Of a DNA stretch of 64,000 nt, positions 11,143-23,298 are shown piece after piece (position 1 is the stretch's first letter; every line of letters starts with the position of its first letter). The notes beneath the pieces are model-generated. The model did no database searches and was not told where the DNA came from. It saw only the letters and a program-made list of their open reading frames with translations. Source of the DNA: Corbicula japonica (lineage: Eukaryota > Mollusca > Bivalvia > Venerida > Cyrenidae); NCBI GenBank assembly GCA_038501625.1, contig JAZAYU010000037.1, positions 744,001-808,000 on the forward strand, written 5' to 3'. The position numbers and the translations under genes are program-made.

Positions 11143-11448
11143 TTATATTTCTCGAATTTCGGGAGGGATTCGCATTTTATTCAGAACAATGTAGAGCTTC
11201 GGCTTGGTCCTTTTTATCGAAATGCGAACAAGGTTGGAAAGGTCGACGGGACAGGGCATCCGCTTTTCCGGACAAACGGCCAGGACGATAAACAATATCA
11301 TAGTCAATGTTTCAATCCAGCGCGCTAGCTGAGCTTCGGGATGTTTAAAACGCATAAGCCAGACAAGAGAACCGTGATCGGTGCGGATTATAGCCTTGGT
11401 TCCTAATAAATAGGTTCGAAAAAGTTTCTTGCTATCTATAATTACCAA
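11143..11448 (-). pseudogene. Ty3/gypsy RNase H remnant
   Basis: The minus-strand frame includes KKLFRTYLLGTKAIIRTDHGSLVWLMRFKHPEAQLARWIE. The TDHGSL.WL...pEgQLARW signature is the hallmark of the gypsy RNase H domain, including its Asp. The upstream part with the first catalytic residues is disrupted between 11449 and 11552. Confidence 0.85.
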
Positions 11449-11552
11449 AATTTCACACAGTAGTTCCTCTCTGCTTTTGAAAATGATTTACTATAATAAC
11501 TAATGACTCTTTCTTTTCCGTCTTGAATCTGGGACAACACACTGCCTAGGGA

Positions 11553-12483
11553 CTAGAGGGATGCATCCGCGTCTAAAAAATGGTATAAGCCAATACGGGG
11601 GCAGTAGTGAGGGCGGGCGACTTTTAGTTTTTCAAAAGCTTCTTGACAGTCAAGAGTCCACGAAAAGTTCGAATCCTCAGTTAGATGGTTAAGCGGCCTC
11701 GCGATTTCCACAAAGGATTTTATGTACCGTCTGTAGTAGCTGCGAATTCCTAAGAAACTGCGGATATGCTTAACACAAGTTGGAATGGGCCAATTCTTAA
11801 TAGCATCTACCTTGGACTCATCGGTGGCCACACGTTTAAAGAACATACATTTTTTGGGCGACAATTTGAGGCTAGCTCGCGTAATCTGGTTAAGACAGCT
11901 TCGAGTCTTTCTACATGCTCCTCAAAATTTCTAGCCTATTTAATACAATCATCGATGTATAAAAGACATATTTCCCATTGCAAACCGGCAAGGGCGTGCT
12001 CCATAAGCCGTTGGAAGGTGGCTACCCATTGCACACACCAAAAGGGAGCTTACGAAATTGCCACACACCGGAAGGGGAGAAAAACGCGTTTCTTTCGGCA
12101 TCTTCGGGGTCCATTAAGAATTGCCAAAAGCCTGATTGCATATCAGCAACACTAAAAAGACAACTTCTCCTTAAAGCATCACAAATATTTACTGCACGCG
12201 GTAACGGGTACGAATCCTTTCGGTTGCAGTCATTCAATTGTCTGTAGTCTATACAGAACCTAGGTGCTTTGTTTTGACGTTCGACCAACACAATACTACT
12301 GGAACAAGGACTAGTTGAAGGTTCGATAATCCCATTTTCTAACATTGACTCAATTTCTTGTTTAATTATCTCCCCTTTATGCAGAGGGATCAGGCTAGGG
12401 GCTTGCTTAATCGGGGGTGATCCCCTGTAAATATCTTGATTAATCGCGTCAACTTTGCCTAAGTATTTTTCTAGATTTCGCAA
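11553..12483 (-). pseudogene. Ty3/gypsy reverse transcriptase remnant
   Basis: The 12022-12483 frame carries ENGIIEPSTSPCSSSIVLV, FCIDYRQLN and FRKLPFGVCNG, the fingers/palm signatures of gypsy RT. The catalytic YIDD box is encoded at 11948-11959 in the stretch between the two longest frames. At 11553-11864 the thumb/connection region follows (FLGIRSYYRRYIKSF, SFSWTLDCQEAFEKLK-like). At least one frameshift lies between 11865 and 12020. Confidence 0.9.
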
Positions 12484-13360
12484 AAACTTCCGAATGCGTG
12501 AGAAGCAAATTTAAGAACACTTGCTTTTGACTTTCATTCAGATTTTCTATGCTGTTATCCCAAACGGGTTTTAAATGCTCTGGGAGTTCTTTCAGGGAGG
12601 GGCAAGTTATATTCTTTACGTCCAAAGGGCGTATCAATGAATGAGGGACTCTGGAGAGGGGTAACATTATTCACAATTTCTCCTAATGCGGCTACGGTCT
12701 GAGCATATAACTTTTGGGGGGTGTCAGACAAGTTCAAAATCCTAAGCGGTAATGTCTCGTATGTAGGGTCTATAAGTGCGCGCGCAACAAGGACGCATTT
12801 CTTCGACAATGAACTTTCCGGGTATGCCTCTACTAACAGACCGGACAGGTGCTCTAGAACGTGAAAATCATGATTCTTCTCTATTTTCGCTGGAATAATC
12901 ATTTCGGTCCCCGAGGGAACGGATACAGAACACAGTATTAAGTTGTGTTACAAATAAGCAATTAATGCGTTTTTCACCAAGGTACATAACGCCTTCTCGC
13001 GACTTGACAAAACAGTCGTGATCAAAAATTAAATCAAACCCTAAAATCAAGTAGGTCTCTATATCGGCGATCGCAAAGCAATGGCTAATCTATCTTCATC
13101 TATCTTAACAAAAATATCCGATTTCCTGTATGAGACACTCCTCCGTATGCCTTTCTCAACTGATCAGATTGGGGTTCGATCCGGGGTTTTTGATTTGCAG
13201 GGATTCGCGCCAGAAGCTTAGTGCTCACTACTGAAACGGTCGAGCCTGTGTCAATTAAGGCATGAGTTTTGATACCGTTTATTTCAATAGGAACGAATAA
13301 GCCGTTATTTCTTTTCATAGAGTTTTTACTTTTACAAATTTTGTTCGTATCGTTGAACAA
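12449..13360 (-). pseudogene. Ty3/gypsy protease and linker remnant
   Basis: At 13100-13360 the minus strand reads NGIKTHALIDTGSTVSVVS, a retropepsin active site (DTGS). At 12868-13050 ILGFDLIFDHDCFV matches the ILG.D.l segment at the end of the protease. The 12555-12902 and 12449-12667 frames are the poorly conserved protease-RT linker (ending in NLNESQKQVFLNLLLTHSEVFAKS, typical just before the RT). Frame changes near 13050-13100, 12870-12900 and 12560-12660 show decay. Confidence 0.8.
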
Positions 13361-14656
13361 AACGTTTTGGGGCCTTTTATTATCAATGGGTTTTTCAGCT
13401 GAAGCCCGACCCGCGGCCTCAGCTTCTAAAAGTTTCCCTGGTTTTTATGAGGGGCTTGACAATTTGATGCGGAGCTACGCTCTTGCATATCGGTCTTTTC
13501 ACAAGTAAGGTCTAGAATTTGATGTGTTCGATTCTTGATTCGGACTATTACGATATATTAGAGAGGTTGAGATTTAAGAAGTGTACGTGTACGTGTAGAA
13601 GATATTTCTGTGTTTTACGTCATCAATACATGTGTAGATAAAATTTACTACAAGTCATTTTACACGTTATCTCCGTGTACAGAATGTTCTTCACGTACGC
13701 CAAGTACTTGTAGATTGCTGCTAATTTATCTTTTAAAATATCAGGAAATGACTTTGGCCATAGTTAGTATATATCTTTGTTCCTTAGTTACTGTATAAAG
13801 ATTCAACGAAATCAACGTCGGTTATTTCCGAAAAGTAAAAGTTAAGCTGTCCCTAAGTTTGATCTTATATTTATTTCCTGTTAAATATTAGATAAATTTA
13901 TGATATATCTATTGGTATCGATAAAAATGTATCCCATGAAAACAACAAAATAGGAAAAGAATCATGCTTAAGAGTTCTTACTATCCTTGGCGAGAAGTGA
14001 GTTTTATTTGACATGCCGGTTGAGATGTAACACGGGTACGCATACGTGTATGTGTAGCGAAAATCATCTGGGTAATACTTCATCAAGGTATGCGTTTCTT
14101 TAATACAGTACAAGTCATTATACAAGTTATCAACGTAAAAGGTACCTTCTACACGGATTTGAAAAAATTGTAATATTTACTGCCTTGTAGATCATGACTG
14201 CACTTTAACGCTGAGTCACCTCCCCTGAATATTGTGATAATTATAATTTTTGACAACACTTAATTTTAAATATTATATTATATATCACTAAATTTCATAT
14301 ACATCATCCATTTTGTATTATAAATTCGATACTTGTTAATTGCATTTATCTAGCTATGTAAATAATCTTTTAAAGATATTATATAGTCATTAATAAAAAA
14401 AACTACGCGCAATCGGCTGCATGGCTATTTGGTCACCGAGTTTGTTTGGTGGTTTTTTGTTGTTGTTCTAATGTGTGTTTTTGTTTTAGGAATAAAGCTA
14501 AAATGAAGCTACAATTTGTTTGTTTGGGTTTGGTAAGGTTATTGGTAGGATATTGGGTATATAAACGAAGCATGAATTAACAGAACAAGGTATTTTGAAA
14601 ACAACATATTTTAATAATCGAACTATGATATTTATCCAATGAATTAAATGTACAAT
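13361..14656. other. Noncoding stretch with a degenerate direct repeat
   Basis: No gene seen. Two related ~100-bp segments (about 13584-13680 and 14036-14136) share phrases such as TACGTGTATGTGTAG, TACAAGTCATT.TACA and GTTATC, suggesting an old duplication. The remainder is AT-rich. Confidence 0.5.
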
Positions 14657-15092
14657 TTAATGCCTGTTGAAATGTCGATTAATAATAGCGAATGTTATCG
14701 GTTGTTGAACATGAAGGCTGTTGAGTTGCTGCACAAGGTCGTTAAAATAGTGTTCTTTAGTTAATCCGAATCTTTCTAGCTTCTCACGAAAGTGGTCATA
14801 ACAATCCATGGTAGTAGCATTTTCTTCCAGTTGTATTTGAATACTGTCGTGATGATTTTTTCGCATAATTTGTTTTCCAATTCGTTGCAAGAATAAAAGT
14901 GGAATGCGAAAATTAAAAAATCCAGGTTTAAAGTATCGTAAAAACACTTGATATTTGCTGTCGGATCTGCTAGCATAATGCAGAAGTTGTCCATGGCACG
15001 TTGGCAATTTCTTCCAAGGCTGCTTTCGAACAAGGCAACAGTTTCTTTATCGGGAATAAAACGTCCATCTATGAACTTTTCTGGATTCCACC
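14657..15092 (-). pseudogene. Unknown ORF, 3' part, interrupted by the BEL insertion
   Basis: A minus-strand frame that continues, across the single target site CCACC (15088-15092), the ORF starting at 23124. It reads NPEKFIDGRFIPDKETVALF and then LGRNCQRAMDNFCIMLADP. Near 14850-14870, at a T-run, the good frame switches and continues as DHFREKLERFGLTKEHYFND to a stop at 14657. I do not recognise the family. It is interrupted by a retroelement and frameshifted, hence a pseudogene. It lies on the same strand as the virus-like cluster at 23-35 kb and may be part of it. Confidence 0.6.
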
Positions 15093-15624
15093 TATACTGC
15101 CCTAAGTCGGCGATAGTCAACCACATGAACAAATTGATGCCGTTTATCTTTATTTCAAAATGTAGACATCAGATCCAAAATGGTTAAAACTGTAAATAAA
15201 CAATACAAATTCATAGTGATTGTACATTACAATGCTGGTCACAAAATACAATGCTTACATGGCACTTAAATAAAACTCAGTTACATAATTCTGTAAAAAC
15301 GAACTATTATGAGTACGAAAAATGTTACTAAACATATTGGGTACGAATAAGAAAAATACCTAACTCCATTTTAAAGTACTGAAATGACTAGAAATAAACA
15401 ATAAAGGGAAAAGAAATATGTGAATTTCATAAATACATACATTGTTGTGATGTACAGATGCATCAAGAGTATTTTGTGACTAGATCTAAGAAACGTGGTG
15501 CGGATTTGGCGCTTTCCGGGTACTGAATAATTAATTGACGAAAATCATGTAACGGAAGCCGAGTCGGCTGAAGTTCGAAAGTACGATAAGACTGGTGTCG
15601 ACTTATAAATTAAAAGGCAGAACA
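15093..15624 (-). repeat. BEL/Pao 3' LTR
   Basis: A 532-bp LTR starting TATACTGCCC and ending GCAGAACA on the plus strand; nearly identical to the right LTR once the LINE fragment there is removed. Flanked outside by CCACC. Confidence 0.9.
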
Positions 15625-16030
15625 CTCCCCACCGGTTATTTCTCAAAATAACACTTATCAAAATTGTACATGTTACTGAAATGAAGTTAAGTAAACATTT
15701 AAAATTCTACTTAGTTTGTCTTAATACATTAACATTAAGATGACGAAGATAGTCTGAAAATGTTGAACTCAAAAAATTCACCTACTGCACTGCATAAAAA
15801 ATGAAACTTATCAAGCTCTGTACAAAATGTATCTCTGGGGCCTATTAGGCAAATTCCCAATGCAAAAGGAAACAGAACTCAAACATAATATGTACAATCA
15901 AGTTGGCATTGTAAGATAACAAAAAATATAATCAGATGATCATGGTGGCTACAGCAAAGCATTTCTCTTGTCATAACATCAAAACTGATAACATCATAAC
16001 ACTACGCTGAGAATATCAGCCTGTTAGTTC

Positions 16031-17482
16031 TCAGGCTTCACTAACACAACTGTCTCTACAACTGGTCTTATATAAAAGACATTTTTTTCCATCTTTTGTC
16101 AGGCAAACTTCCACCTTTCTAACACGCTTGTCTTGACTGGGAAAAGTTCTGGTTACCCTAGCTATTGGCCAGAAGTTGCGAGACATCTCTTTATCTTTCA
16201 AGAGAACAATATCGCCCACCGTTAACGGATCAGGGTCAGTATGCCATTTTCTACGGCTTTGTAAGGTTTGAAGGTATTCTTTCCTCCAACGGACCCAGAA
16301 TTGACTTGCCAAATATTGCACCTGTTTCCAATGACGCTTGTACAAGTCCCCAACATCTATATTACCTAATGGAATCTGATCACACTCTAACTTCATTGTC
16401 AGTAAGGCTGAGGGACTAAGTACTTGAGGGCAATCTGGATCTGTCGATACAGGTACAATAGGACGAGAGTTAATGATGGAACTAACTTCAGCCATTAAGG
16501 TAGTCAGGACATCATGTGTCAAATTGGAGACAGAACCTAACATTGATTCTAAAATACGCCGGGATATCCCAATCATCCTTTCCCATGAACCACCCATGTG
16601 AGAACTGTGAGGTGCATTGAAGAGCCACTGACATTTCTGTGACTGAAAGAAACTACTAGTTTTCTCATCTTCGACAGTAATGACATTCACTTGCAAAAGA
16701 TCAGTGGCACCTACAAAATTAGTACCACGATCACTGCGGAACTGTTTGACTGCACCTCTGATTGAAATAAATCTTCTAAGAGCATTTATGAATGCAGAGG
16801 ATGACATTTCGTCAATCACCTCAATGTGAACTGCTCTTATGGCTAAGCAGGTGAACAAAACTGCCCATCATTTTGACAAAGACTGACCACCACGGGTACG
16901 CCTAGCTACGATGGACCAGGGACCAAACACATCTACGCCAACATATGAGAAGGGAGCGGACTGACTTACTCTATCGAAAGGTAAATCAGACATCTTCTGT
17001 GTTTGGAATCTGCCTCTAAGCTTCTTACACTTCACACAGTTGTAGATCAATGTGGAAATTAAACGTTTACCACCTATCACCCAATAACCACCCTGTCTGA
17101 CTGCACCTTCTGTGAAAAGACGACCTTGATGATGAACAGACTCGTGGAAGTGCTGTACTAGTCATCTTGTGACATGATGATTTGAGGGTAGGATAATGGG
17201 ATGTTTCTCTTCCATGGACAAACTACTCTGATTCAGACGTCCCCCTACACGAAGCAAACCATCTGGTCCTAGCTGGGCATCCAGAGATAGGACACTGCTA
17301 TCTTTAGGAAGAGACTTTCCTCCTGACAGACACTCAAATTCTCTACCAAATTTCTCCTGGTGAAACTTTTTAAGTATCGAACATTTGACCTCATCTCTGA
17401 ACTGAACATTTCGCGCTTGAGAACAGAGGTGCCAACCCTTGCACGGTAACCCTTTTTGGAACGAGACAGCAATATGACGCAA
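16031..17482 (-). pseudogene. BEL/Pao integrase region
   Basis: The minus strand reads LDAQLGPDGLLRVGGRLNQS (typical pre-integrase BEL segment), then an HHCC zinc motif ending CVKCKKLRG, then SYVGVDVFGPW (first catalytic Asp), QFRSDRGTNF (second Asp) and the Glu-containing SHMGGSWERMIG. A C-terminal LKDKEMSRNFWPIARV segment, typical of the DUF5641 tail of Pao integrases, ends the frame at 16031. Stops at about 17162 and 16868 split it into three frames. Confidence 0.9.
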
Positions 17483-17554
17483 CGTCGAAATGGCTCTAAC
17501 TAACCTTTCAAAACTTGAAAACTTGTCGAAGGTACCGGTAAATGACTTCCCTAC

Positions 17555-20500
17555 CTAAACACTTGTTGACTGGACAGATACCACAGGACGGACTTCCTTA
17601 TCATGCTCAGGGTGCAAAAGTGGAAAGTGTTCCTGCCCTAGCAGTGAAGTCTCACTTGCATCAGACTCATGCTCTACAAAAGATAAGTCAGGGCCTTGTA
17701 ACCAAGAACTTTGTTTGAAATGCTCAACACTAGCCCCACGGCTGCCTATATCTGCTGGATTAGACTCCGAAGGCACATAGTTCCATTGTTGAGAGTTGCT
17801 AACTTGCAAGATTTTCTGAACACGATTGCTAACATACTGATAGAACCTCCTAGTCTTGTTGCATATGTAACCTAGGACTACTTTACTGTCCGTATAGAAA
17901 CTGACATTCTTAATGTCAATAGCCAACTGTTCTGCAACAGACTGGTACAGCTGCGTAGCTAACACTGCCGCACACAGCTCTAATCTAGGGATACTGTGAC
18001 CTTTTTGAGGGGCAAGCTTGCTTTTACCAATTACAAAACCTATCTGACTGTCACCGTTTGAAGAGTATCCCACTACATACACAACAGCAGAAATAGCACT
18101 CTCCGACGCATCTGCGAAAATGTGTAACTGCAGCATATGCATTTTACTAAGCGAGCCAACAAAATAGCTCCTACGAATGTCGAGATTAGACAAATGTGTT
18201 AGCCCACTTCTCCAACTCTCCCACTTCCTAGCGATATCTACAGGAATGGGGTCATCCCAATCTAACTTGGTAGACATCAAGGTACGAAGGATAATTCTGC
18301 CTTCTAAAACTACTGGGGCTAAGAATCCAAGTGGATCAAACAAACTATTGATTGTTGATAGAATACCTCTTTTAGTAACAGGTTGTGGAGACATGTCAAT
18401 CTTGAACATGAACTTATCATTTTCGATATTCCACACTACACCCAAACTACGCTGACAAGGTAAATCACCACAATCAAGGTCAACATCCTTTAAACCTTTA
18501 GCCAGGTCATCACTAGGGAATTGTTTCATAACCCCTGGGTCATTTGAAGCTATCTTATGAAGGCGCAAGTTACTTGCTCTCAAATCTCTCTGCGTTCTCA
18601 TAATCAAGTCTTCTGCACCATCAGATGGTCGAGAAGTTAACCCGTCATCTACATAGAAATCTCTATTTACAAAGAGTTTGATGTCATCTGCAGAATCGTC
18701 AACAGATTTCCTAAGACAATAAGTAGCAATGGCTGGGGAAGGACTGTTGCCAAAGACATGTTTGCACATACGATACTCCACTAAAGGATTAGCGGGGTCA
18801 TTGTCCTTAAACCAAAGAAACCTGAGTAAATTCCTATGACTCTCTTGGACACTGAAAGAGTAGAACATCTGTTTTACGTCTGCGACCATAGCAACCTGAT
18901 CACTACGGAACCTCATTAAGACCCCTAATAAGCTATTTGTAAGATCGGGACCTTGTAGAAGGACTGAATTGAGGGAGACTCCTTGAAACGGAGCCGAGGA
19001 GTCAAAGACAACTTTGACCTGATCTGGCTTTTTGGGGTGATACACACCGAATATTGGTAAGTACCAACATTCCTCTCCTTCGCCTAACTTGGGAGCCAAC
19101 TCAGCATGGCCATTTCTAAACAATTTATCCATGAAGTCAAAGAAGTGTTCTTTCTTAACGGGATCCCTATCTAGACCTTTCAGCAATGTATTAGTCCGTT
19201 TAATTACCTGAATCTTGTTGTTAGGTAAGCGGGACCTATCTGCTCGAAGAGGTAATGGAGCTACCCAACTGCCATCAGGGTTTCTACAAACTTCAGCATC
19301 CATTATCTTGAGAAATTCTCTGTCTTCAATAGACGGAGAAACTTTATTGTCATTAGGAGTCTGGATAAACAACGGATCTTTCACGGACAAAAGGTGATCA
19401 CAACAAGGTTGGAACAGAGTTTCTCTGCCATCCTCAAGAATGTATGTTCTGTTTACATTTACAACATCTGTGGCATGGATTTGACCAAGACACAGCTCAC
19501 CAACAACGACCCACCCCAAACTCAAACGCTGGGCAAAGGGAGTTCCCGGTGGTCCAAGTACTTGATCAAATACATGATGTGCTTCTATGACATCTCTACC
19601 TAACAACAACAAAATGTCTGACTGAGCATCATACTCTGGTATTCGATCAGCAATGTGTTTTAAGTGACTGTGATACCTGGCCATATCTGGCGTACAAATC
19701 TCATGTTTGTCATTTGGTATATGAGAACATTCTATCAAAGTTGGCAAATTGTAAGTACAAGACCCATCAAGTGATTGTACAACAACACCATTGGCTCTGC
19801 GGCCACTGACAACCATGCTACCATGACAAGTTTTGAGTAAATATTCATGATTTTCACCATTAATGCCTAACATTGCCATAAGTTCTGGTCTGATCAAAGA
19901 TCTATTGCTCTGTTCATCAACAATGCAATAACATTTGATCAAATCAGTATGGTTTTGAGTATAGACTTGTACTGGAAGTATTTTAGAACATGATTTTCCA
20001 GCAATACTTGAGTTTGAGTCACAGATCTCTGTACAAGAAGTACCAACAGTCTCTGGCTTGGTTTTCTGGGGTGTTGAATAGACTTTAGCTGGCGACTGTG
20101 GGTTGGCTTCACTTTGAGATGTTGCAGCTGGTGCACCGGAAGTTAAATCACTGGCACTGTGAGCACTATTACTTTTGGAACACTGATATGATAAATGCTG
20201 ATTTGAATAGCACTTAAAGCACAAATTCTTCTCAATTATGAACGTTTTCTTCTCTTCTGGACTCATGTTACTGAACACTCGACACTTTTCCAACTTGTGT
20301 GGGGTGTGGTGAATGATGCATTTGTTGTCGGAATGCACTGTTTTCTTGACCGAGACCGGCTTTTCTCTTGAATTTGCAGGTTTTGAAGCAGGGCCTTCCT
20401 TGGGAGTTGAAACCTGGGATTCAAACTTAAATCCAGGATCATTTCTTATTCTACTCTGCTCACGAATGAATGCTGTGAAAACGCTGAATGGAGGATAGGT

Positions 20501-20836
20501 AACGCCATGAAGATCCTTATATCTAATGGCAGTTGTCATTAATTTTTCCTGAAGGAAATAAGGGAGTTTGTTCACAACTTGATAAACACCTATTGCAGAG
20601 TCGAAGTATGCTAGGATTGTGGAAAACTTCGGATCTGACTTAAGTCCCTCAATTTCTGCCAAAATATCAGATAGGTCGTACAGCTGAGACAGATTCTTTG
20701 CATTTAGTTTAGGAAATGCTGACAATTTCGCTGTTGCCGAACTGTATATTACTTCTGGACTTCCAAATCGCTCTTCCAACCTACGCCATATTTGGTTTAA
20801 GGCTTCAGCTGGATTGTAGATGTATGCTGATTTCAA
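17555..20836 (-). pseudogene. BEL/Pao gag C-terminus, protease, RT and RNase H
   Basis: A 1,093-codon minus-strand frame. Residues 1-140 are the DUF1759-like gag region. A zinc knuckle C-x2-C-x4-H-x4-C lies at 206-219 (CFKCYSNQHLSYQC), preceded by a Cys/His cluster at 173-185. The protease active site is CIVDEQSNRSL with Asp 307, the BEL-type variant. RT follows with VADVKQMFYSFSV and the catalytic YVDD at 728-731 (18644-18655). RNase H contains HIFADASESA and SFYTDSKVVLGY. The first methionine is not a natural start: the gag frame at 20875-21591 is joined by a frameshift, and the frame ends in a stop at 17555 before integrase. Confidence 0.93.
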
Positions 20837-20874
20837 GGAAGCCGCTTGTATTCTTGAGTGAGGTCCAAGCCATT

Positions 20875-21591
20875 TCAGGGGCAGGTCAATTTCCTCATTA
20901 GTGTTTGCACTGATTTCACTGATAACACTCCTGGAGGAGGAGGCACATAGATAGGGGCCCTAGGATTCAACTCTTCTTCTGACTTGACACTCGCAACAAA
21001 GTTCGCAGTCCTTACATTCTGGTCTTCTACTGGAACATTAACCTCTTTCTTCAATGTTGACAATTCAGATTCACTATCTGATTCACTTAGAGCTTCTAAA
21101 CGTTCTTGTTCCTTTAGAAGTCTTTTCTTCACAGCAATTTCTTCTAATTCAAGTGCTGCCATTTTCTCTGCGTACTCTGCCCGTTTTGCCCGGCTCATCT
21201 GACTTGACCTACGTGAGCCTTTACTGCTAGATGTATCTTTCAGAGACCTCAGGTTATTTAGGAAGTCAGTAGCGATTCTGCGATATTGCTCAAGATCAGT
21301 GTTTAATTTGGTTATTTCAAACAAACTGTCTGATGTTCCCACTGAGGTTAAATAATGATTGTATTCTGTTGCACTCTCATCAAAGTTATTGTAGTACTGA
21401 ACAGTTTTGTATTTAATGGACTTCAAAGTCATCTGATCAACATTAGTGTCGACTGCGTTGTTGGCTACCATATACTCATGAAGGACTTTCCATTTCTCTT
21501 GTAGGAGTCTTTGGTATTTTGCAGTATTTTCCTTGTACAGTGCCATGGCTTTCAGCGTTAGTTTTCTGACTCTAGATTGTCTCTCAGACAT
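20875..21591 (-). pseudogene. BEL/Pao gag N-terminus
   Basis: Starts at an ATG at 21589-21591 (MSERQSRVRKLTLKAMALY), about 50 bp inside the right LTR. It is helical and highly charged, with a likely coiled coil around AEKMAALELEEIAVKKRLLK and an acidic patch SESDSESEL. The open frame should continue into the pol-gag ORF at 20836, but a frameshift at about 20900-20935 ends it early at 20875. Without a transcript I cannot exclude programmed frameshifting, but BEL elements normally use one ORF. Confidence 0.85.
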
Positions 21592-21641
21592 GTAGACGTT
21601 TATACTCTACGTTGGATGCAGATACATAACAATTTTTAAAC

Positions 21642-23058
21642 TATACTGCCCTAAGTCGGCGATAGTCAACCACATGAACAAATTGATGCCGTTTATCTTT
21701 ATTTCAAAATGTAGACATCAGATCCAAAATGGTTAAAACTGTAAATAAACAATACAAATTCAAAGTGATTGTACATTACAATGCTGGTCACAAAATACAA
21801 TGCTTACATGGCACCAAATAAAACTCAGTTACATAATTCTGTAAAAAACGAACTATTATGAGTACGAAAAATGTTACTAAACATATTGGGTACGAATAAG
21901 AAAAATACCTAACTCCATTTTAAAGTACTGAAATCTACATCTACATCTACATCAATACGTTAAACTGTCACAACTTTGACATTTCTTTAACGGTGCGCAA
22001 GAGAAAGAGACAAAGAGAAATAAAAATAGAACAGTCAGAATAAAGACTCGGACTATGGTAATGCAAATAAGTGACAAAGAAAGAAATAACAGATAGTTGT
22101 GCACAGTTACTTTTCGGCCACCTAGGCAAGACCAATCCAGCTTCCATGGCGGTGCCCGGGTTCGAGACCCTGCTGGCATAGCTCGAGCCCATCATTTGGT
22201 GGTACTTCGTAACTGTGCAGGAAAGTCCCCATTAGAAGGTCAGGGTTGACAGCTCATTCTTGAAGGATGCCAAAGAATGAGCCTCAGCAACGGATGCTGG
22301 CAGGTTGTTCCACAGCGGGATACAACGAGGAAAGAAGCTGTACTTCATGACGTCAGTAGATGGTGAATATGGCAGGAAACGGGTACTGTGTGGCGACCTT
22401 GGTCTGGCTTTTGTTGGTGTTAAGTAAGTGCCAGAGTCTATCTCAACGAGGTGGTTGACAATCTTATAAAGAATTGTGAGTTGGAGCTTTTGGCGACGAG
22501 CTTCAAGGGATTCCCAATTCAAATCATGCAACATATCTGTGACGCTGCTGGTGTTGTTATATCTGTTAGTGGTAAAGCGTGCTGCTCTTCGCTGTACCAT
22601 TTCGACTTGGTATACAAGGTTTTTATGATGGGGGTTTCAAACTGTACAGCAGTATTCTAAATTGGATCGAAGAAGTGATATGTAAACGTTGGTTTAAGTT
22701 TTCTTGCTGGTATTTTTCAAATTACGTTTTAGAAAGCCTAGCATGTTGTTTGCCTTTTTGGTTATTTTGTCTATGTGTTGTTTCCATCCAAGGTCTGATT
22801 GTAAGTCCTGATTGAAATGACTAGAAATAAACAATAAAGGGAAAAGAAATATGTGAATTTCATAAATACATACATTGTTGTGATGTACAGATGCATCAAG
22901 AGTATTTTCTGACTAGATCTAAAAAGCGTGGTGCGGATTTTGGCGCTTTCCGGGTACTGAATAATTAATTGACGAAAATCATGTAACGGAAGCCGAGTCG
23001 GCTGAAGTTCGAAAGTACGATAAGACTGGTGTCGACTTATAAATTAGAAGGCAGAACA
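21642..23058 (-). repeat. BEL/Pao 5' LTR, split by a LINE fragment
   Basis: Matches 15093-15624 from TATACTGCCC to GCAGAACA, apart from an 878-bp insertion (21935-22812). Minus the insertion and its 6-bp duplication it is 533 bp, against 532 bp for the other LTR. Confidence 0.9.
21935..22812 (-). mobile_element. 5'-truncated LINE (Jockey/CR1-like) nested in the BEL LTR
   Basis: The minus-strand frame 22232-22600 encodes VQRRAARFTTNRYNNTSSVT, then WESLEARRQKLQLTILYKI and SFFPRCIPLWNNLPASV, the familiar C-terminal tail of non-LTR retrotransposon RT proteins. Downstream on the same strand is a 3' UTR ending in a (GATGTA)n tail (plus strand CTACATCTACATC at 21935). The insertion is flanked by TGAAAT at 21929-21934 and 22813-22818, the target duplication. 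Only the 3' end of the element is present, as usual for LINE copies. Confidence 0.85.
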
Positions 23059-23124
23059 CCACCTTAAAGTAATATCCATAAATTCGGAACGTTGCGCAAG
23101 TGTACGTTTGCGTAGTTCTTCCAT
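23059..23124 (-). pseudogene. Unknown ORF, 5' part, interrupted by the BEL insertion
   Basis: The minus strand starts MEELRKRTLAQRSEFMDIT and reads into the target site GGTGG. With the BEL element removed, the frame passes directly into the ORF that ends at 14657. The start ATG is at 23122-23124. Function unknown. Confidence 0.6.
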
Positions 23125-23298
23125 TTTATCTTTTGTTTATCAATGGGGTGTGTTTTATTAGTTAACACTAATGTAAACTAAATGAGCATTTTCTTTAAAT
23201 ACAGTTTCTATTATAAAACAAGTCATGTGATTTCTTCGATTCTCTTATCGATACCAGGAAAGTTTTGGTCCACATGTTGTTTAAGCGATTCAACATAA

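Larger units (their letters stand above)
9247..13360 (-). mobile_element. Degenerate Ty3/gypsy (Metaviridae-type) retrotransposon, pol region
   Basis: Reading the minus strand, the order is protease, linker, reverse transcriptase, RNase H, integrase, the Ty3/gypsy order (integrase last). Each domain is recognisable but spread over different frames with stops. No gag with a zinc knuckle and no LTR pair could be placed, so the ends are approximate. Two copies of a ~120-bp dispersed repeat (10118-10236, 10773-10894) lie in the segment between RNase H and integrase. The element is old and inactive. Confidence 0.85.
15093..23058 (-). mobile_element. BEL/Pao LTR retrotransposon, nearly complete, inactive
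   Basis: Two near-identical LTRs (15093-15624 and 21642-23058, the latter with an insertion) flank gag and pol on the minus strand. The 5-bp target duplication CCACC is present at 15088-15092 and 23059-23063. Domain order gag, protease, RT, RNase H, integrase with a DUF5641-like C-terminus is that of BEL/Pao. Stops or frameshifts interrupt gag-pol near 20900-20935, at 17555, at 17162 and at 16868. The element landed in frame inside an older minus-strand ORF. Confidence 0.93.
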
